NCBI GenBank assembly: GCA_015061745.1
Contig: SUWB01000018.1
Span: 1-53,392, forward strand
Reading direction: 5' to 3'
From: Lentisphaerota bacterium
GTDB taxonomy: Bacteria > Verrucomicrobiota > Lentisphaeria > Victivallales > Victivallaceae
DNA length: 53,392 nucleotides
In this document: in pieces, positions 26,279-35,521 of the stretch
Position numbering within the stretch: position 1 is the first letter of the stretch
Layout of the letters: the number at the start of each line of letters is the position of its first letter
Translations under genes and position numbers: made by a program
The notes under the pieces: generated by a model
Databases searched by the model: none
What the model saw: the letters and a program-made list of their open reading frames with translations, nothing else
Told to the model about the DNA's origin: nothing

Positions 26279-27103
26279 TCATTTGTGCGGCACTTTTGCC
26301 ATACGGTATGATTTTGAATAAAACTTCATAAGGACCTTTGCAATTCCTGCGCCCCAAATGCCTGAAAAGATCCGCAGATCTTCATTGTAACGGCGGTTGT
26401 CCTGAATGGCCGCACTGGTTTCTGTCGTTTCATCTATGCGGTGAGCCATTAAGCGTTTGCGCCGGTAACTGAAGGAACCGGGCCGCCGGGCCAGTTCGAC
26501 CCATTTTGCCCAATCAAGATTGACCGAGTAACTGCGGTCGAAGCGCAGTTCGCCAAGATTTCTGAGATTGTAGGAAACAGAAGGACAGCAGACTGCATTG
26601 CCGAAACTCAAAGGCAGTTTTTTGATGGATCTCATACGCCAGGTACTTTTCAGATAAAAGGGCCAGAGCAGAATACGCTTTATCCATAAATATCCGCGGT
26701 CACCTGAGAATTTTTCCCCGATCAGGTCACAGTAATCTGTGAAAACGATCAGTGAGTCAGGATTTTTACGGAAACTTTCAAGCACAGAAGCCGCATATTC
26801 AGGAAAATATATATCATCCTGATGTGCAATGGTCACAAATTCTGTTTTGGCACAGGAAACTGCAAATTCCCAGTCCGCAGCGATACCGCCGCCCCGGACA
26901 GGATTGACAAAGCACTCCACTGCGTATTTGCGGGCGATATTTTCGATAAAATCCGAAGGCGTGGATGTGGCAATAAGCACCCGGACAGCAACTGTCTGAC
27001 TGCACGCAGAGCGGACAGCTTCTTCCAGATAGGCACTTTTTCCATAAGCACATACTGCCAAAGTCAATTCATTTTTCAGCATTGTTTTTACGGGTTCTTT
27101 CAA
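26279..27103 (-). CDS. GT2-family glycosyltransferase
   Basis: A 274-residue GT-A enzyme. The N-terminus LTLAVCAYGKSAYLEEAVRS is the nucleotide-binding strand-helix of family 2. The metal-binding acidic motif is AHQDDIYFPEYA, and a C-terminal basic region FYSKSYRMAKV may contact the membrane. An internal ATG (codon 8) would give a start closer to the fold core. It lies between the flippase and the DUF2304 gene in the same leftward operon. Donor and acceptor sugars are unknown. Confidence 0.82.
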   Translation of the reverse strand: MKEPVKTMLKNELTLAVCAYGKSAYLEEAVRSACSQTVAVRVLIATSTPSDFIENIARKYAVECFVNPVRGGGIAADWEFAVSCAKTEFVTIAHQDDIYFPEYAASVLESFRKNPDSLIVFTDYCDLIGEKFSGDRGYLWIKRILLWPFYLKSTWRMRSIKKLPLSFGNAVCCPSVSYNLRNLGELRFDRSYSVNLDWAKWVELARRPGSFSYRRKRLMAHRIDETTETSAAIQDNRRYNEDLRIFSGIWGAGIAKVLMKFYSKSYRMAKVPHK

Positions 27104-27133
27104 TGTTGGGGCACGGTAATTTTCAGGGGGATT

Positions 27134-27499
27134 TTATTTATTTTTGCGCAGTTTTTCCAGCTCATTTTTTAAAAGGGCTATTTCCTGGGCCATACGGCTG
27201 ATCTTTTCCTGATTTCTGCTCAAAAGCAGCGCATATTGGAACAGAATCAATATGATTCCGGCCAGCAGCAGCAGAAAAAAGGTCGCAGGCGGATAAACAA
27301 TGCCGATCAACTCGGAAATCAAACGCAGACTCCGGGGCCAGATCGAGAAAAACAGAATGACCACACCTGTAAAAAGCCACAGCAAGGCGTAGGCTTCTTT
27401 GAGCTTTTTCTGACGGACACTCCACAAAACCACAAACAGAAACAACAGACTGCCCGCTACTGCAATGAGCTGTATGATGGGAATAGGCATTTCATACAC
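27134..27499 (-). CDS. DUF2304 membrane protein
   Basis: A 121-residue protein with three transmembrane segments (about 7-26, 37-54 and 66-92) and a C-terminal coiled-coil tail rich in Lys, Glu and Leu. This is the architecture of DUF2304, which typically accompanies dolichol-phosphate-mannose-synthase-like transferases. Here it lies seven bases after such a gene. It probably anchors or assists the transferase. That role is inferred from the pairing. Confidence 0.8.
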   Translation of the reverse strand: MYEMPIPIIQLIAVAGSLLFLFVVLWSVRQKKLKEAYALLWLFTGVVILFFSIWPRSLRLISELIGIVYPPATFFLLLLAGIILILFQYALLLSRNQEKISRMAQEIALLKNELEKLRKNK

Positions 27500-27505
27500 T
27501 CCTTT

Positions 27506-28231
27506 TTATTTGACCACCGGCGGACGGAACGCCGCCATAACGACTGAAAAAAAGACTTTCAGCATATAGTAAACCGCTTTCAATGGCGATATGGAAGAAG
27601 ACCCGCCCTGACGGCACGCCATTACAACAGGGACTTCCACGATCTTGAAACCGTTTTGTGCCATTAAAATCACCTCCTCCGGCTCCGGATAGTCAAAGGA
27701 AGGATAATGTTTTTCGGCAAAAAGCAGTGCCCGGCGGCTGTACGCACGGAATCCGGAAGTGTTGTCGGTTATGGTCTGCCGGATCAGCAGAGAATTCAAC
27801 ACCCGGAAAAAGGTGATCCCCATACGGCGGCAGAATGTAGACTGGAAACCTTCTTTTTCCAAAAAACGTGAGCCGATGACCATATCCGCATTTTCTTTCC
27901 GGAGTGCTTCAAGAAGCCGGGGAATCTGATCCACCGGGTGCTGTCCGTCACCGTCCACTTTGACCGCATATTCAAAACTGTTGCGTGCCGCATAGCAAAA
28001 GGCGGTCTGCACCGCACCGCCGATACCGAGATTGATCGGCAGGTCAAGCAGAATGACGTGATCGTTCAGAGCCGCTTTTTCGCTGATGATCCGGGCTGTG
28101 TTGTCCGCAGAACCGTCATTGACCATAATCAGATAAACTTCAGGCAGAACTTGGGTAATGGAGTCAATGACATCGGCAATACAGGCTTCTTCGTTGTAAC
28201 AGGGCATCAACAGAGCTGTTTTAGGCTGCAT
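27506..28231 (-). CDS. DPM1-like polyprenyl-phosphate glycosyltransferase
   Basis: A 241-residue GT2 enzyme of the dolichol-phosphate mannosyltransferase type: MPCYNEEACIADVIDSI at the N-terminus, VNDGSADNT, the DGDGQHP metal motif and VIGSRFLEK. It would charge undecaprenyl phosphate with a hexose. The product can serve the GT39-type enzyme encoded immediately upstream, whose stop is adjacent to this start, and it is paired with DUF2304 downstream. Confidence 0.85.
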   Translation of the reverse strand: MQPKTALLMPCYNEEACIADVIDSITQVLPEVYLIMVNDGSADNTARIISEKAALNDHVILLDLPINLGIGGAVQTAFCYAARNSFEYAVKVDGDGQHPVDQIPRLLEALRKENADMVIGSRFLEKEGFQSTFCRRMGITFFRVLNSLLIRQTITDNTSGFRAYSRRALLFAEKHYPSFDYPEPEEVILMAQNGFKIVEVPVVMACRQGGSSSISPLKAVYYMLKVFFSVVMAAFRPPVVK

Positions 28232-29842
28232 TTATTTTCTCCTTTCCCGGGGGGCAAAGACCACATAGTCCCGGAAAGATGTTTCCAGCTGCCGCAGATC
28301 CTGCCGTGCCCTGCAGCCGTCAATGGCTGCTTTGTCCTTCCGGGGGACAAAGAGCAGATCGAATCCTGTGACATATTGCAGGGAGGGGACATACTCCCCA
28401 TAGTGAAAGAGTATGTCTTCTCCGCAGCGGAAAAGGATACGGCTGTCGGCGTGGATAATCAGTTTCCGGGTGGCGTTTTCCGGCAGCAGCTCAGAGCGTT
28501 TCTGCAGAACAAACTCTCTGGCGTGAAGTTCATCCCATTCAGATTTGCCGGTCATCCACAGCCAGGGGTGCAGGGGTTGAAGCACAAAGGCTGTCCCCAG
28601 GATCACCCCCAGGCAGTTTCCGGCGTGGATGCGTCCCGCCAGAGACAGCAAGACGCACATCCCCCGCAGGGTGAACACCATCAAAAGCGGTATGTAAAAG
28701 ACGAAATAACGGTGGGAAACTGAAAAGAAAATAAAACAGAAGGGAATAAACAGACAATAACCCAGCAGAAATGAATATTCTTTGCGCCACTCCCTTGCTT
28801 TCAGCATCGCAATGAGCCCCAGAATCGTCAACACCAGATAGGCTTCATTGGCCCCCCGGGAAACTGAATGAGGCAATTTGAAAAGCCGTTTGCGGCTGTT
28901 TTTCCAACTGGAAGCACTTCCTTTAGGCTCTCTTGTGTGAGGCAGCAGCCGGGGATCTTCACCGGAGACCGTTTCTTTGGGGGAAAAACAGTGCTTGATC
29001 CCCGGAATGATCCGGATGACTCCGATCATACGGGCATCGGTCACAGGGTAGCCGGTGACAACATAGTTGTGATACAAGGTGGGAGCCATAACCGCCAACG
29101 CACAAACAGCTGCAATAAGGCAGGGCTTAAAAATTTTCTGAAAAAAGAGTTTCCCGGAACTCCACACCTCTTTGCCGTGAATCAGCAGTCCCAGAGCAAC
29201 CGCACCTGCCATAACGATCCCTTCGCCGCGGGCAAGGGTCAGCAGCCCCAGGGAAAATCCCAACAAACACCAGTGGTGCCATTTACACTCCCTGTTCCAG
29301 CTTTTGAAAAGCAGATAAAAGGCGGCAACAAGAAAGAAATCTCTGGCCGATTCCAACAATCCTGTCCCCGAAAAACGCAGCAGTCTGGGGGCAAAGGCAA
29401 AGAAAAGACACCCTAAAGCCGCCATACGTTCCGGAAGATACAGTTTCAGCATCTTATAAAGGGGGAAAAGAGTGAGCCCCATAAAAATCAGTGACACTGT
29501 AATGATGCTTGAATAAGCTTCCACCCCGCAGCGCACCAGAAGCCCTCCCAGAAAGATATGCAGCGGAGGAACTTTGGAAATCGGTTCGCTCCACCAGATG
29601 CCCTTGCCGAATTCAGCGGCATACCAGGCGTAGACACCGCCCACATCACGATAGATCTGATAATTGAAAAAAAGCGAGATCACTGCGTGGATCACCAGCA
29701 GTATGATCGCTGCCGCAAGAATGCGTTTTGCCGTAAAAAAATTATTGATCCGCCCTGCGGGGACGGATAAAAAATCGTCACATTTCTTCAATATCGCTCC
29801 CACTGCGGACAGAGGGCGAATTTTATTCTTTTGTATTTTCAT
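28232..29842 (-). CDS. GT39/ArnT-like membrane glycosyltransferase
   Basis: A 536-residue polytopic protein with about eleven hydrophobic segments. An acidic motif follows the first transmembrane helix (YRDVGGVYAWYAAEF), as in GT-C transferases of the PMT/ArnT group. It also has a periplasmic loop region (about 285-315) and a hydrophilic C-terminal tail. GT-C enzymes take sugar from polyprenyl-phosphate donors at the periplasmic face, which fits the DPM-like donor synthase next door. It is the first gene of the eleven-gene leftward operon and has a strong promoter. Confidence 0.8.
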   Translation of the reverse strand: MKIQKNKIRPLSAVGAILKKCDDFLSVPAGRINNFFTAKRILAAAIILLVIHAVISLFFNYQIYRDVGGVYAWYAAEFGKGIWWSEPISKVPPLHIFLGGLLVRCGVEAYSSIITVSLIFMGLTLFPLYKMLKLYLPERMAALGCLFFAFAPRLLRFSGTGLLESARDFFLVAAFYLLFKSWNRECKWHHWCLLGFSLGLLTLARGEGIVMAGAVALGLLIHGKEVWSSGKLFFQKIFKPCLIAAVCALAVMAPTLYHNYVVTGYPVTDARMIGVIRIIPGIKHCFSPKETVSGEDPRLLPHTREPKGSASSWKNSRKRLFKLPHSVSRGANEAYLVLTILGLIAMLKAREWRKEYSFLLGYCLFIPFCFIFFSVSHRYFVFYIPLLMVFTLRGMCVLLSLAGRIHAGNCLGVILGTAFVLQPLHPWLWMTGKSEWDELHAREFVLQKRSELLPENATRKLIIHADSRILFRCGEDILFHYGEYVPSLQYVTGFDLLFVPRKDKAAIDGCRARQDLRQLETSFRDYVVFAPRERRK

Positions 29843-29889
29843 TATTCAGTTAATTCTCCGAAAACAATATACCGGATATTCAAGAATAG

Positions 29890-29918
29890 AATATAGCACA
29901 ACCCGGCTCATTTGTCAA
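29890..29918 (-). promoter_or_regulatory. Promoter of the polysaccharide operon
   Basis: Minus-strand TTGACA (29913-29918), a 17-base spacer and TATATT (29890-29895) are close to consensus and lie about 48 bases before the GT39-like start at 29842. A near-palindrome with CACGG/CCGTG arms (29947-29951 and 29958-29962) sits about 30 bases upstream of the -35 box and could be a regulator site. Confidence 0.75.
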
Positions 29919-29984
29919 GGAAAACTTACTTTCATTTCCCCGGAAGCACGGTAATTGCCGTGGACGGAATCAACACAAAAGAAG

Positions 29985-30057
29985 TGCGGCATCTGATACA
30001 GAGGTAAAAAAACAATAATGATACAATATCAGTTTAACCCATCTGAAAGATGCCGCA
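29985..30057. repeat. Ten-base inverted repeat with inner hairpin
   Basis: TGCGGCATCT (29985-29994) is repeated inverted at 30048-30057. Between them lies a second small hairpin (30019-30023 with 30027-30031), next to an A-run that reads as a T-run on the minus strand. The region follows the DA1-like gene on the minus strand and precedes the polysaccharide promoter, so it may be the terminator of the former or a small repeat element. Confidence 0.5.
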
Positions 30058-30081
30058 ACGGTCCGGAAAAAAAGGTGAGTT

Positions 30082-31116
30082 TTACCTGAGTGTTTTCAGC
30101 TTCTGCAAGATCCCCTGCACGCCGCCGCACCCCGGAGCCCAGGAACGTATGATCCTTGCACCTTCGCCATATATGGGATCGGGATTTTTAAAGAGAGCTA
30201 TATTCATTCTTGCCCGTCCCTTGGATAAATTATATTCCGATGCAACATATTGGCAAAAGCCTTCTTCATATAACTTATTCCTGAACTGCGGCAAATGGAA
30301 CGCAACCAAGTCGTGACATATTTCGTGAGCCAATACTTCTTCTGTTTGTTCCGGTGTCAAGCCGCATAAGAGATAGATCTGACATTTGACAAAGCGTGTT
30401 TTAGAGCTGAGCAGTCCTCTTTCTTGCACATAAGAGACATTGTAAAATCCTAATTCTGATTCAATCCGTGAACCTATGACTTCGGACAATTTGTCTTTCG
30501 ACAACATTATGGGCAGGGGAGAACGGCACGAAAACCCATAACTTTTTTTAAAGAAAGCAACAACCCGATCCCAACATTCGTTCAAGCGGGGATCGGAATA
30601 TTTCAGGACTTTGGTAAAGCATTCAGGACAGTAGTTTTCCCCCTCATAAACTTCCCGGGTGACAGGCACAGGAAGGCTGCAGACCCGGCAGGGGGGATGC
30701 TGAGCGCATTCAGCGCAGTAAAAAGCCTGTTTGCCAGAGGAAGTTTGCAGATGATGCACCCCTGAATCAAGTGACTGGCCGCAGCCGTAACAAGACATCT
30801 TGCTGACGCAGCTATGGCAATAGGCGAGCGGCTTGCCGGAAGTGCCGCCAAAAATAATCGCTGACGAGTGTGCATCGATTTTTCTGCGGCATCCCTGACA
30901 GGTAAGGCTGCTTACACATTTTTTACAATAGGCCTCTCCCTGACCTGAGGAGGGATCTGTCATAAAGAAAGCTGCCTCTGAAATAGTCAGTTTTTTGCCG
31001 CAGATACGGCAGCCTTGAAAGTGTTTTTCCCAACAAGACGGGCACAAGATCTCATTCCCGAGATCGGCATATTCTGAATGGGACGGTTTTTTACAGTGAC
31101 TGCAAATAGGTGACAT
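30082..31116 (-). CDS. DA1-like metallopeptidase with five CxxC zinc modules
   Basis: A 344-residue protein. The N-terminal half holds five LIM/treble-clef-like modules with paired CxxC motifs at about residues 5/8-25/28, 36/39-64/67, 73/76-100/103, 109/112-134/137 and 143/146-163/166. The C-terminal half is a zinc-metallopeptidase domain with HEICH at 264-268, then YEEGFCQYV where Glu285 is the likely third ligand. The EEG-CQ pattern downstream of HExxH is characteristic of the plant DA1 ubiquitin-activated peptidases, which also carry LIM domains. No signal peptide, so cytoplasmic. AAGGAG precedes the ATG and it has its own promoter. Substrates in bacteria are not known. It could act on a protein partner recognised by the zinc modules. 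Confidence 0.82.
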   Translation of the reverse strand: MSPICSHCKKPSHSEYADLGNEILCPSCWEKHFQGCRICGKKLTISEAAFFMTDPSSGQGEAYCKKCVSSLTCQGCRRKIDAHSSAIIFGGTSGKPLAYCHSCVSKMSCYGCGQSLDSGVHHLQTSSGKQAFYCAECAQHPPCRVCSLPVPVTREVYEGENYCPECFTKVLKYSDPRLNECWDRVVAFFKKSYGFSCRSPLPIMLSKDKLSEVIGSRIESELGFYNVSYVQERGLLSSKTRFVKCQIYLLCGLTPEQTEEVLAHEICHDLVAFHLPQFRNKLYEEGFCQYVASEYNLSKGRARMNIALFKNPDPIYGEGARIIRSWAPGCGGVQGILQKLKTLR

Positions 31117-31131
31117 ATGTTTTACTCCTTG

Positions 31132-31162
31132 TCAGTTTGCCGGCCTGCGGTCTGCAAACTGA
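31132..31162 (-). promoter_or_regulatory. Leader hairpin before the DA1-like gene
   Basis: A perfect nine-base inverted repeat (31132-31140 with 31154-31162) lies in the 5' leader, immediately upstream of the AAGGAG ribosome binding site at 31124-31129. Such a hairpin could modulate translation. Confidence 0.5.
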
Positions 31163-31224
31163 GTCTTGACTGCAGATACGAAAATATTTAATACTGTTTT
31201 TTGGTAATATTTATCGGCTTGAGA

Positions 31225-31253
31225 AATATACTACATAACAGCACTGATTGCAA
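31225..31253 (-). promoter_or_regulatory. Promoter of the DA1-like gene
   Basis: Minus-strand TTGCAA (31248-31253), a 17-base spacer and TATATT (31225-31230). The 302-base gap 31117-31418 holds this promoter, the leader hairpin and the terminators of the upstream operon, and no further gene is seen. Confidence 0.65.
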
Positions 31254-31286
31254 ATGAAAAAAAGTATATTTTCAGGATTTTTTCAG

Positions 31287-31402
31287 CAGACATATAAAAA
31301 GTTCCGGCTTTTTATATCTGCGTTTTTTATGTCTGAAAACGAGGGCAAAAAAAGGGGGCTGCTGCAAAAACTGTAAAGAAGTTTTGCAACGCCCCTTTTT
31401 TT
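31287..31402 (-). terminator. Terminators of the prepilin/glycan-degradation operon
   Basis: A hairpin whose outer arms are A7G4 (31347-31357) and C4T7 (31392-31402), with inner pairing of GCAAAA and TTTTGC, ends in T-runs on both strands. A second hairpin (31287-31301 with 31308-31320) lies just beyond on the minus strand. Together they separate the operon from the DA1-like gene. Confidence 0.75.
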
Positions 31403-31418
31403 GTCAGGAAAATACGCT

Positions 31419-33764
31419 TTATTCAGCCCCCAGAACGACGGGACGCCAAATGCCGCCCTGTCCGCCCCTGTCGTGGACCTTGACAATAAGAGTCTGGGGT
31501 TTTTTGCTCCAGTCGATATTCTGGTCAATACGGATCTCAAAGGATTTTTTCCAGTCATCTTCTTCTTTGTAGATTCTTTCGCCGCAGAATTTCCCGTTAA
31601 GGTAGATCCAGGCGGATTCATCCACAGCGGCAAAAATCAGATAGATTTTTTTGCCTTTCCAGTTCTGAGGGATACGCAGATCCAGAGCGTACCAGCCGGT
31701 ACCGTCGTAGTTTTTCATAAACTTTTTCATTGCTTCTGGTGCACGGGATCCGGGAACTTCCCAGCCGGAATCGGTTTTGATCATATCCCAGCAGCTCACG
31801 GCTTCGTCAAGAGAGCTCTTGTGCCAGTTGTTTTTGCTGCCTTCATTTTTGGGGTCAGGTGTGAAATACCAGTAAAGAGGCAGAGACTTCCCGTCAGAGA
31901 AGCGGCCCATTTTTGCTGCAAGTTTTCCGCCGGTCACATCGCCGAAACCGGATTCGATCTGGAAAAGGAAATACCAGTTCATATTGACCTTGTCCCAGTT
32001 CTGTTCCCGGAATGTGTGGAGTGCTTTGGCTGCTCCGAGCTTTGACTGACCGCTTGCGGACATTGCTCCATAGCTCAATCTGGCGTGTTTATTGGAAAGA
32101 AGCAGCTGTTCCAAAAGTGCTTTCTGACAGCTGTTGAGTTTCTTTTTCAAGCCTTTTTTCAAGATTGCATCTGTGTTATCAAAATCTTTGATAAAGTAGT
32201 ACCGGGGCAGATCCCACATAAGACCGCGGCGGAAATTGCCGTAACGGCCCTTGCGGCCGATTTCTTCACGGTTGGGAAAAAGACGTTTGACAAAAATCTC
32301 CTTACGCCAGTAATTGTAATAGGCTTTGACTTCAGGAGCCGCCGCGCCGTAAGCGGAACAGTATTCATCAAGATGCTCCGCAAAACTCTTTTGGGGGTAA
32401 ATATGGGCTCTGGCAAGAATATAGTCGGCAATACCGGTCGCTCCCCAGAATCCGTGAAGTGAATCGTAGTCCGTACCGATCATACCGTTTTTATAACCGA
32501 TCTGGAAATGATTGAACATAACTTCTTCGATACCCATAGGGAGACCTGTGTTGATATGCTGATCGTTGGGCCTTTGGAACATAGCTTTTGCGCCCCATTT
32601 GCGCCATTCTTTATACATAGTATCTGTCTGTTGAGCAGTGAGCATACGGGGCACAAAGCCGATGATGATCCCGTCTGATACCCGGAACTTGCGGGGCGGG
32701 AAGCGGTAAACGCTGTAAGCGTAGAAACAAACCTGCACTTTGGGGTCTATTTTACGGGCGCGTCTGAGAACTTCGTTGGCCATCCAGAGATAACGGTCGG
32801 TCAAATCGGCATCCCATTTCTGTCCGGGTCTGGCAGGGGCATCCAGTTTGCGGCAGGCGGCACATTCGCAATAGTTTGTCCAGTCGTTTTCGCAAACGTT
32901 GATCATTGATGAACGCACTTTTTCATTTTTCCAGTTATCAATGATCCGGTCGATGAAAGCGGAATTGGAAGGACACATCTTGATATTGGCGGGATCTCCC
33001 CAGGGAGCACGTTTCCCTTTGTGCAAGGCGAAATATTCAGGATGTTTTGCACCATACCGTTTCCACCAGGTGGTAAAAGCGTGTCCGTAGCGGAAAAATA
33101 CACTGGCTCCCATACGCATCTGCTTCTGCCAGCGCAATGCTTCAAGATTTCTTTTGGGAACATCAACGGGGGCTTTTTTACGGTAGGATTCAGGAAATTC
33201 CTGATTGTTCACGATCGCCTTGACGTTGAGCATATTGTAGCGGAGGGATCTTTTGACCAAACTTCCCGGCTCCCAGCTGTTTTTGCCGGTCTTGAGTTTG
33301 AGAACGGCGGCAGGGGAAAAACTGGTTCCCAGTTTTCCGGGAGCGATAAAAAGGAATCCCAGCTGTCGTTCAAGGAAATCATAGACGGCAGTCAGATCTC
33401 CTGAACGGGAAGCACGGCGGAAAATACCTTCATCACCGGTACGGGGGTGCAGGGGGGTGGAGTCTCCGTAGAAACGGGTCCGGGTTTCAGTTGTTTCCCA
33501 GACTGCTTCTTCGGGTTTGAGTTTCACATTGGCAGGTTTCTGGAAGAGAAAAACATATTTCCCGGGGGCCGCTTCGGGGACAATGGGAATTGTTTTACCT
33601 GTCATCATCTTAACAAAATACTGCAGTTCCCGGGCGGCAAGGCGGGCAACAGCACCTTCTTTGGGGGAGACAACGATCAAAGCGTTTTCAGGTTTGACTG
33701 AAAACTCTTTGGCAAAACCTGTCAATGCGGCGCACAACAACAGCAGAGTCAATAATTTTTTCAT
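31419..33764 (-). CDS. Secreted DUF4838-domain glycan-active protein
   Basis: A 781-residue exported protein with signal peptide (LLTLLLLCAALTGFA). Residues 20-135 resemble the N-terminal domain of α-glucuronidases (VARLAARELQYFVKMMTGK). The middle is a DUF4838-type TIM barrel with a conserved CENDWTNYCEC segment and an acidic YDSLHGFWG motif. The last 120 residues form a galactose-binding-like sandwich (FAAVDESAWIYLNGKF). DUF4838 proteins are abundant in Lentisphaerota and Planctomycetota and are presumed glycoside hydrolases. It is the last gene of the prepilin-led operon and probably works with the β-glucuronidase on uronic-acid-containing glycans. Confidence 0.82.
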   Translation of the reverse strand: MKKLLTLLLLCAALTGFAKEFSVKPENALIVVSPKEGAVARLAARELQYFVKMMTGKTIPIVPEAAPGKYVFLFQKPANVKLKPEEAVWETTETRTRFYGDSTPLHPRTGDEGIFRRASRSGDLTAVYDFLERQLGFLFIAPGKLGTSFSPAAVLKLKTGKNSWEPGSLVKRSLRYNMLNVKAIVNNQEFPESYRKKAPVDVPKRNLEALRWQKQMRMGASVFFRYGHAFTTWWKRYGAKHPEYFALHKGKRAPWGDPANIKMCPSNSAFIDRIIDNWKNEKVRSSMINVCENDWTNYCECAACRKLDAPARPGQKWDADLTDRYLWMANEVLRRARKIDPKVQVCFYAYSVYRFPPRKFRVSDGIIIGFVPRMLTAQQTDTMYKEWRKWGAKAMFQRPNDQHINTGLPMGIEEVMFNHFQIGYKNGMIGTDYDSLHGFWGATGIADYILARAHIYPQKSFAEHLDEYCSAYGAAAPEVKAYYNYWRKEIFVKRLFPNREEIGRKGRYGNFRRGLMWDLPRYYFIKDFDNTDAILKKGLKKKLNSCQKALLEQLLLSNKHARLSYGAMSASGQSKLGAAKALHTFREQNWDKVNMNWYFLFQIESGFGDVTGGKLAAKMGRFSDGKSLPLYWYFTPDPKNEGSKNNWHKSSLDEAVSCWDMIKTDSGWEVPGSRAPEAMKKFMKNYDGTGWYALDLRIPQNWKGKKIYLIFAAVDESAWIYLNGKFCGERIYKEEDDWKKSFEIRIDQNIDWSKKPQTLIVKVHDRGGQGGIWRPVVLGAE

Positions 33765-33807
33765 CTTTACAATCCTTTAGTTTGGCAGAATTCTAACAAC
33801 AGGGGAT

Positions 33808-35496
33808 TTATTCGTCACCCAGCAGCTCGAGGCCGAGGCCTTTTTGGTCTGTCCACGCCTGCCGGACGGCAAAGGCGGCGAGCTTGGGCTCACGGTTGCG
33901 TGAAAAGATCCCTTTGCGATTGCCCTGCACCCGCAAAGGAAGCTGATTGGTGCTGAAGTCGGCAAAGTGCCAGATGTGCATTCCTGCCACATCGGGACGG
34001 TTTTTCAGACAAGTGATGTAACGCTTGAGGAACTCAGCCTGAAACTCCTCGGTAAACTGCTGGCCGAACATAGAATGATGTCCGGAAATGCAGTCGGCAC
34101 CGAATTCGGTGATAATAAAGGGTTTTTCCATCGTTTCGCTGAATTTGTCAAGTTCCTGATTCAGCAGTTCAATGGCCCGTTTCATATCCCCCGGTTCGCC
34201 GGGAGTGCCCCATTGGGGATAGGCGTACCACCCGTAATAACGGTTGATGCCGATAATGTCGGCAAATTTATAGGCGTGATCCTCCCCGGGACGGGTGAAT
34301 GCCACCAGTGTGGTGGGCCGGTTCGGGTCGGCAGAACGGACTTCATTTGAGACGATACGGAAAAATTCTTCCGATTCAGGAGCTTCGATCTGGCACTCAT
34401 TTCCCAGCGACCAGGAAACGACTGAGGGATGATTGAAGTCCCGGTCGATCAGGCGTTTCACCATAATCACAGCATTTTTTTGCAGTTCTTTATCTGCCAT
34501 CTGATCTTTTTTAAGTGAAGAAAAGGGCAGTTCGTCAATGACGAGAAAACCCAGTTCATCGGCAAGCTCAAGGATCTCCTCGCAATAGGGATAATGACTG
34601 GTGCGGAAGGAGTTGGCTCCACACCATTTCATCAGTTCAAAATCCCGGACATTCAGAGCATCGTTCACCCCTTTGCCGATGATATAAAAATCCTCGTGGC
34701 GGCAGAAACCGTCAAAGCGGCATTTCCGGCCGTTGAGCAGCAGATCTCTGCCGGAAACTTCAAAAGTGCGGAATCCGGTTTTCAGATCAAATGTGTCACA
34801 CACTTTGTTTTGCTCAAACAACTGTGCAGAAAGGGTGTAAAGTTTAGGGTTTTCAGGACTCCAGGGGGTAATGCCTGAAATCGTTTTTTCCCCTGCACCG
34901 GCAGGGGCATCAAAGGAAAATTCCTGACCGTTGACCGTAAAACGGATCTTGTCGCCCCCGGTGGTTTGCCAACGCAGTTTCAAAGAGCCTGCGGCAGAAG
35001 TTTCTGCTTTCAAATCTGTTATACGGACAGCGTTGACGATTTCAAGAGTCACCGGACGGTGGATGCCGCCGTATTCATAAAAATCTCCGTGACCGATGGC
35101 CTGACTGTCATAGCGGTCACCGTCGATACCGGCAATAAGCAGATTTCCGGAGGCGGACAAAAGTTCTGTCACATCATATTCCACAGGCATAAGACCGGTA
35201 TTATCCTCACCGAGTTTCTGTCCGTTGAGATAGAATTCTCCACGGTACAGCACTCCGGAAAAACGCAGCAACGCTCTTTTGCCTTCCGGAAGTTCCGGCA
35301 GAGAAAAGCGGTACTGATACCAGACCCGGCCTTTGTGGTGATAGAGAGAGTTGTGCTGTTCGTTCCACGAAGCAGGAACAGCCAGACGCCCTTCCGGGAC
35401 AAATTCTTTTCCCGGAAGCGGGCAGCTTTTTGCGTATTCCCAAACACCGTTGAGAGAAATGACAAAACGGTGTGAATTGCATTGAGGTTTCAACAT
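33808..35496 (-). CDS. uidA: GH2 β-glucuronidase
   Basis: A 562-residue enzyme with all three GH2 core domains. The jelly roll starts ISLNGVWEYAK, the Ig-like domain precedes LLNGRKCRFDGF, and the TIM barrel has the acid/base glutamate in SWSLGNECQIE and the nucleophile in PFIITEFGADCISG. The C-terminus carries NRKGIFSRNREPKLAAF. This preserves the Asn-x-Lys motif that contacts the glucuronate carboxylate in E. coli GUS. That motif is the main reason to call it a glucuronidase rather than a galactosidase. No signal peptide. An upstream in-frame ATG at 35589 lies in the preceding gene, and the ATG at 35496 has AAAGGA upstream. The gene sits 25 bases after the GH123-like gene. Confidence 0.88.
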   Translation of the reverse strand: MLKPQCNSHRFVISLNGVWEYAKSCPLPGKEFVPEGRLAVPASWNEQHNSLYHHKGRVWYQYRFSLPELPEGKRALLRFSGVLYRGEFYLNGQKLGEDNTGLMPVEYDVTELLSASGNLLIAGIDGDRYDSQAIGHGDFYEYGGIHRPVTLEIVNAVRITDLKAETSAAGSLKLRWQTTGGDKIRFTVNGQEFSFDAPAGAGEKTISGITPWSPENPKLYTLSAQLFEQNKVCDTFDLKTGFRTFEVSGRDLLLNGRKCRFDGFCRHEDFYIIGKGVNDALNVRDFELMKWCGANSFRTSHYPYCEEILELADELGFLVIDELPFSSLKKDQMADKELQKNAVIMVKRLIDRDFNHPSVVSWSLGNECQIEAPESEEFFRIVSNEVRSADPNRPTTLVAFTRPGEDHAYKFADIIGINRYYGWYAYPQWGTPGEPGDMKRAIELLNQELDKFSETMEKPFIITEFGADCISGHHSMFGQQFTEEFQAEFLKRYITCLKNRPDVAGMHIWHFADFSTNQLPLRVQGNRKGIFSRNREPKLAAFAVRQAWTDQKGLGLELLGDE

Positions 35497-35521
35497 AAAT
35501 TTATGTTCCTTTGAAAACAAA

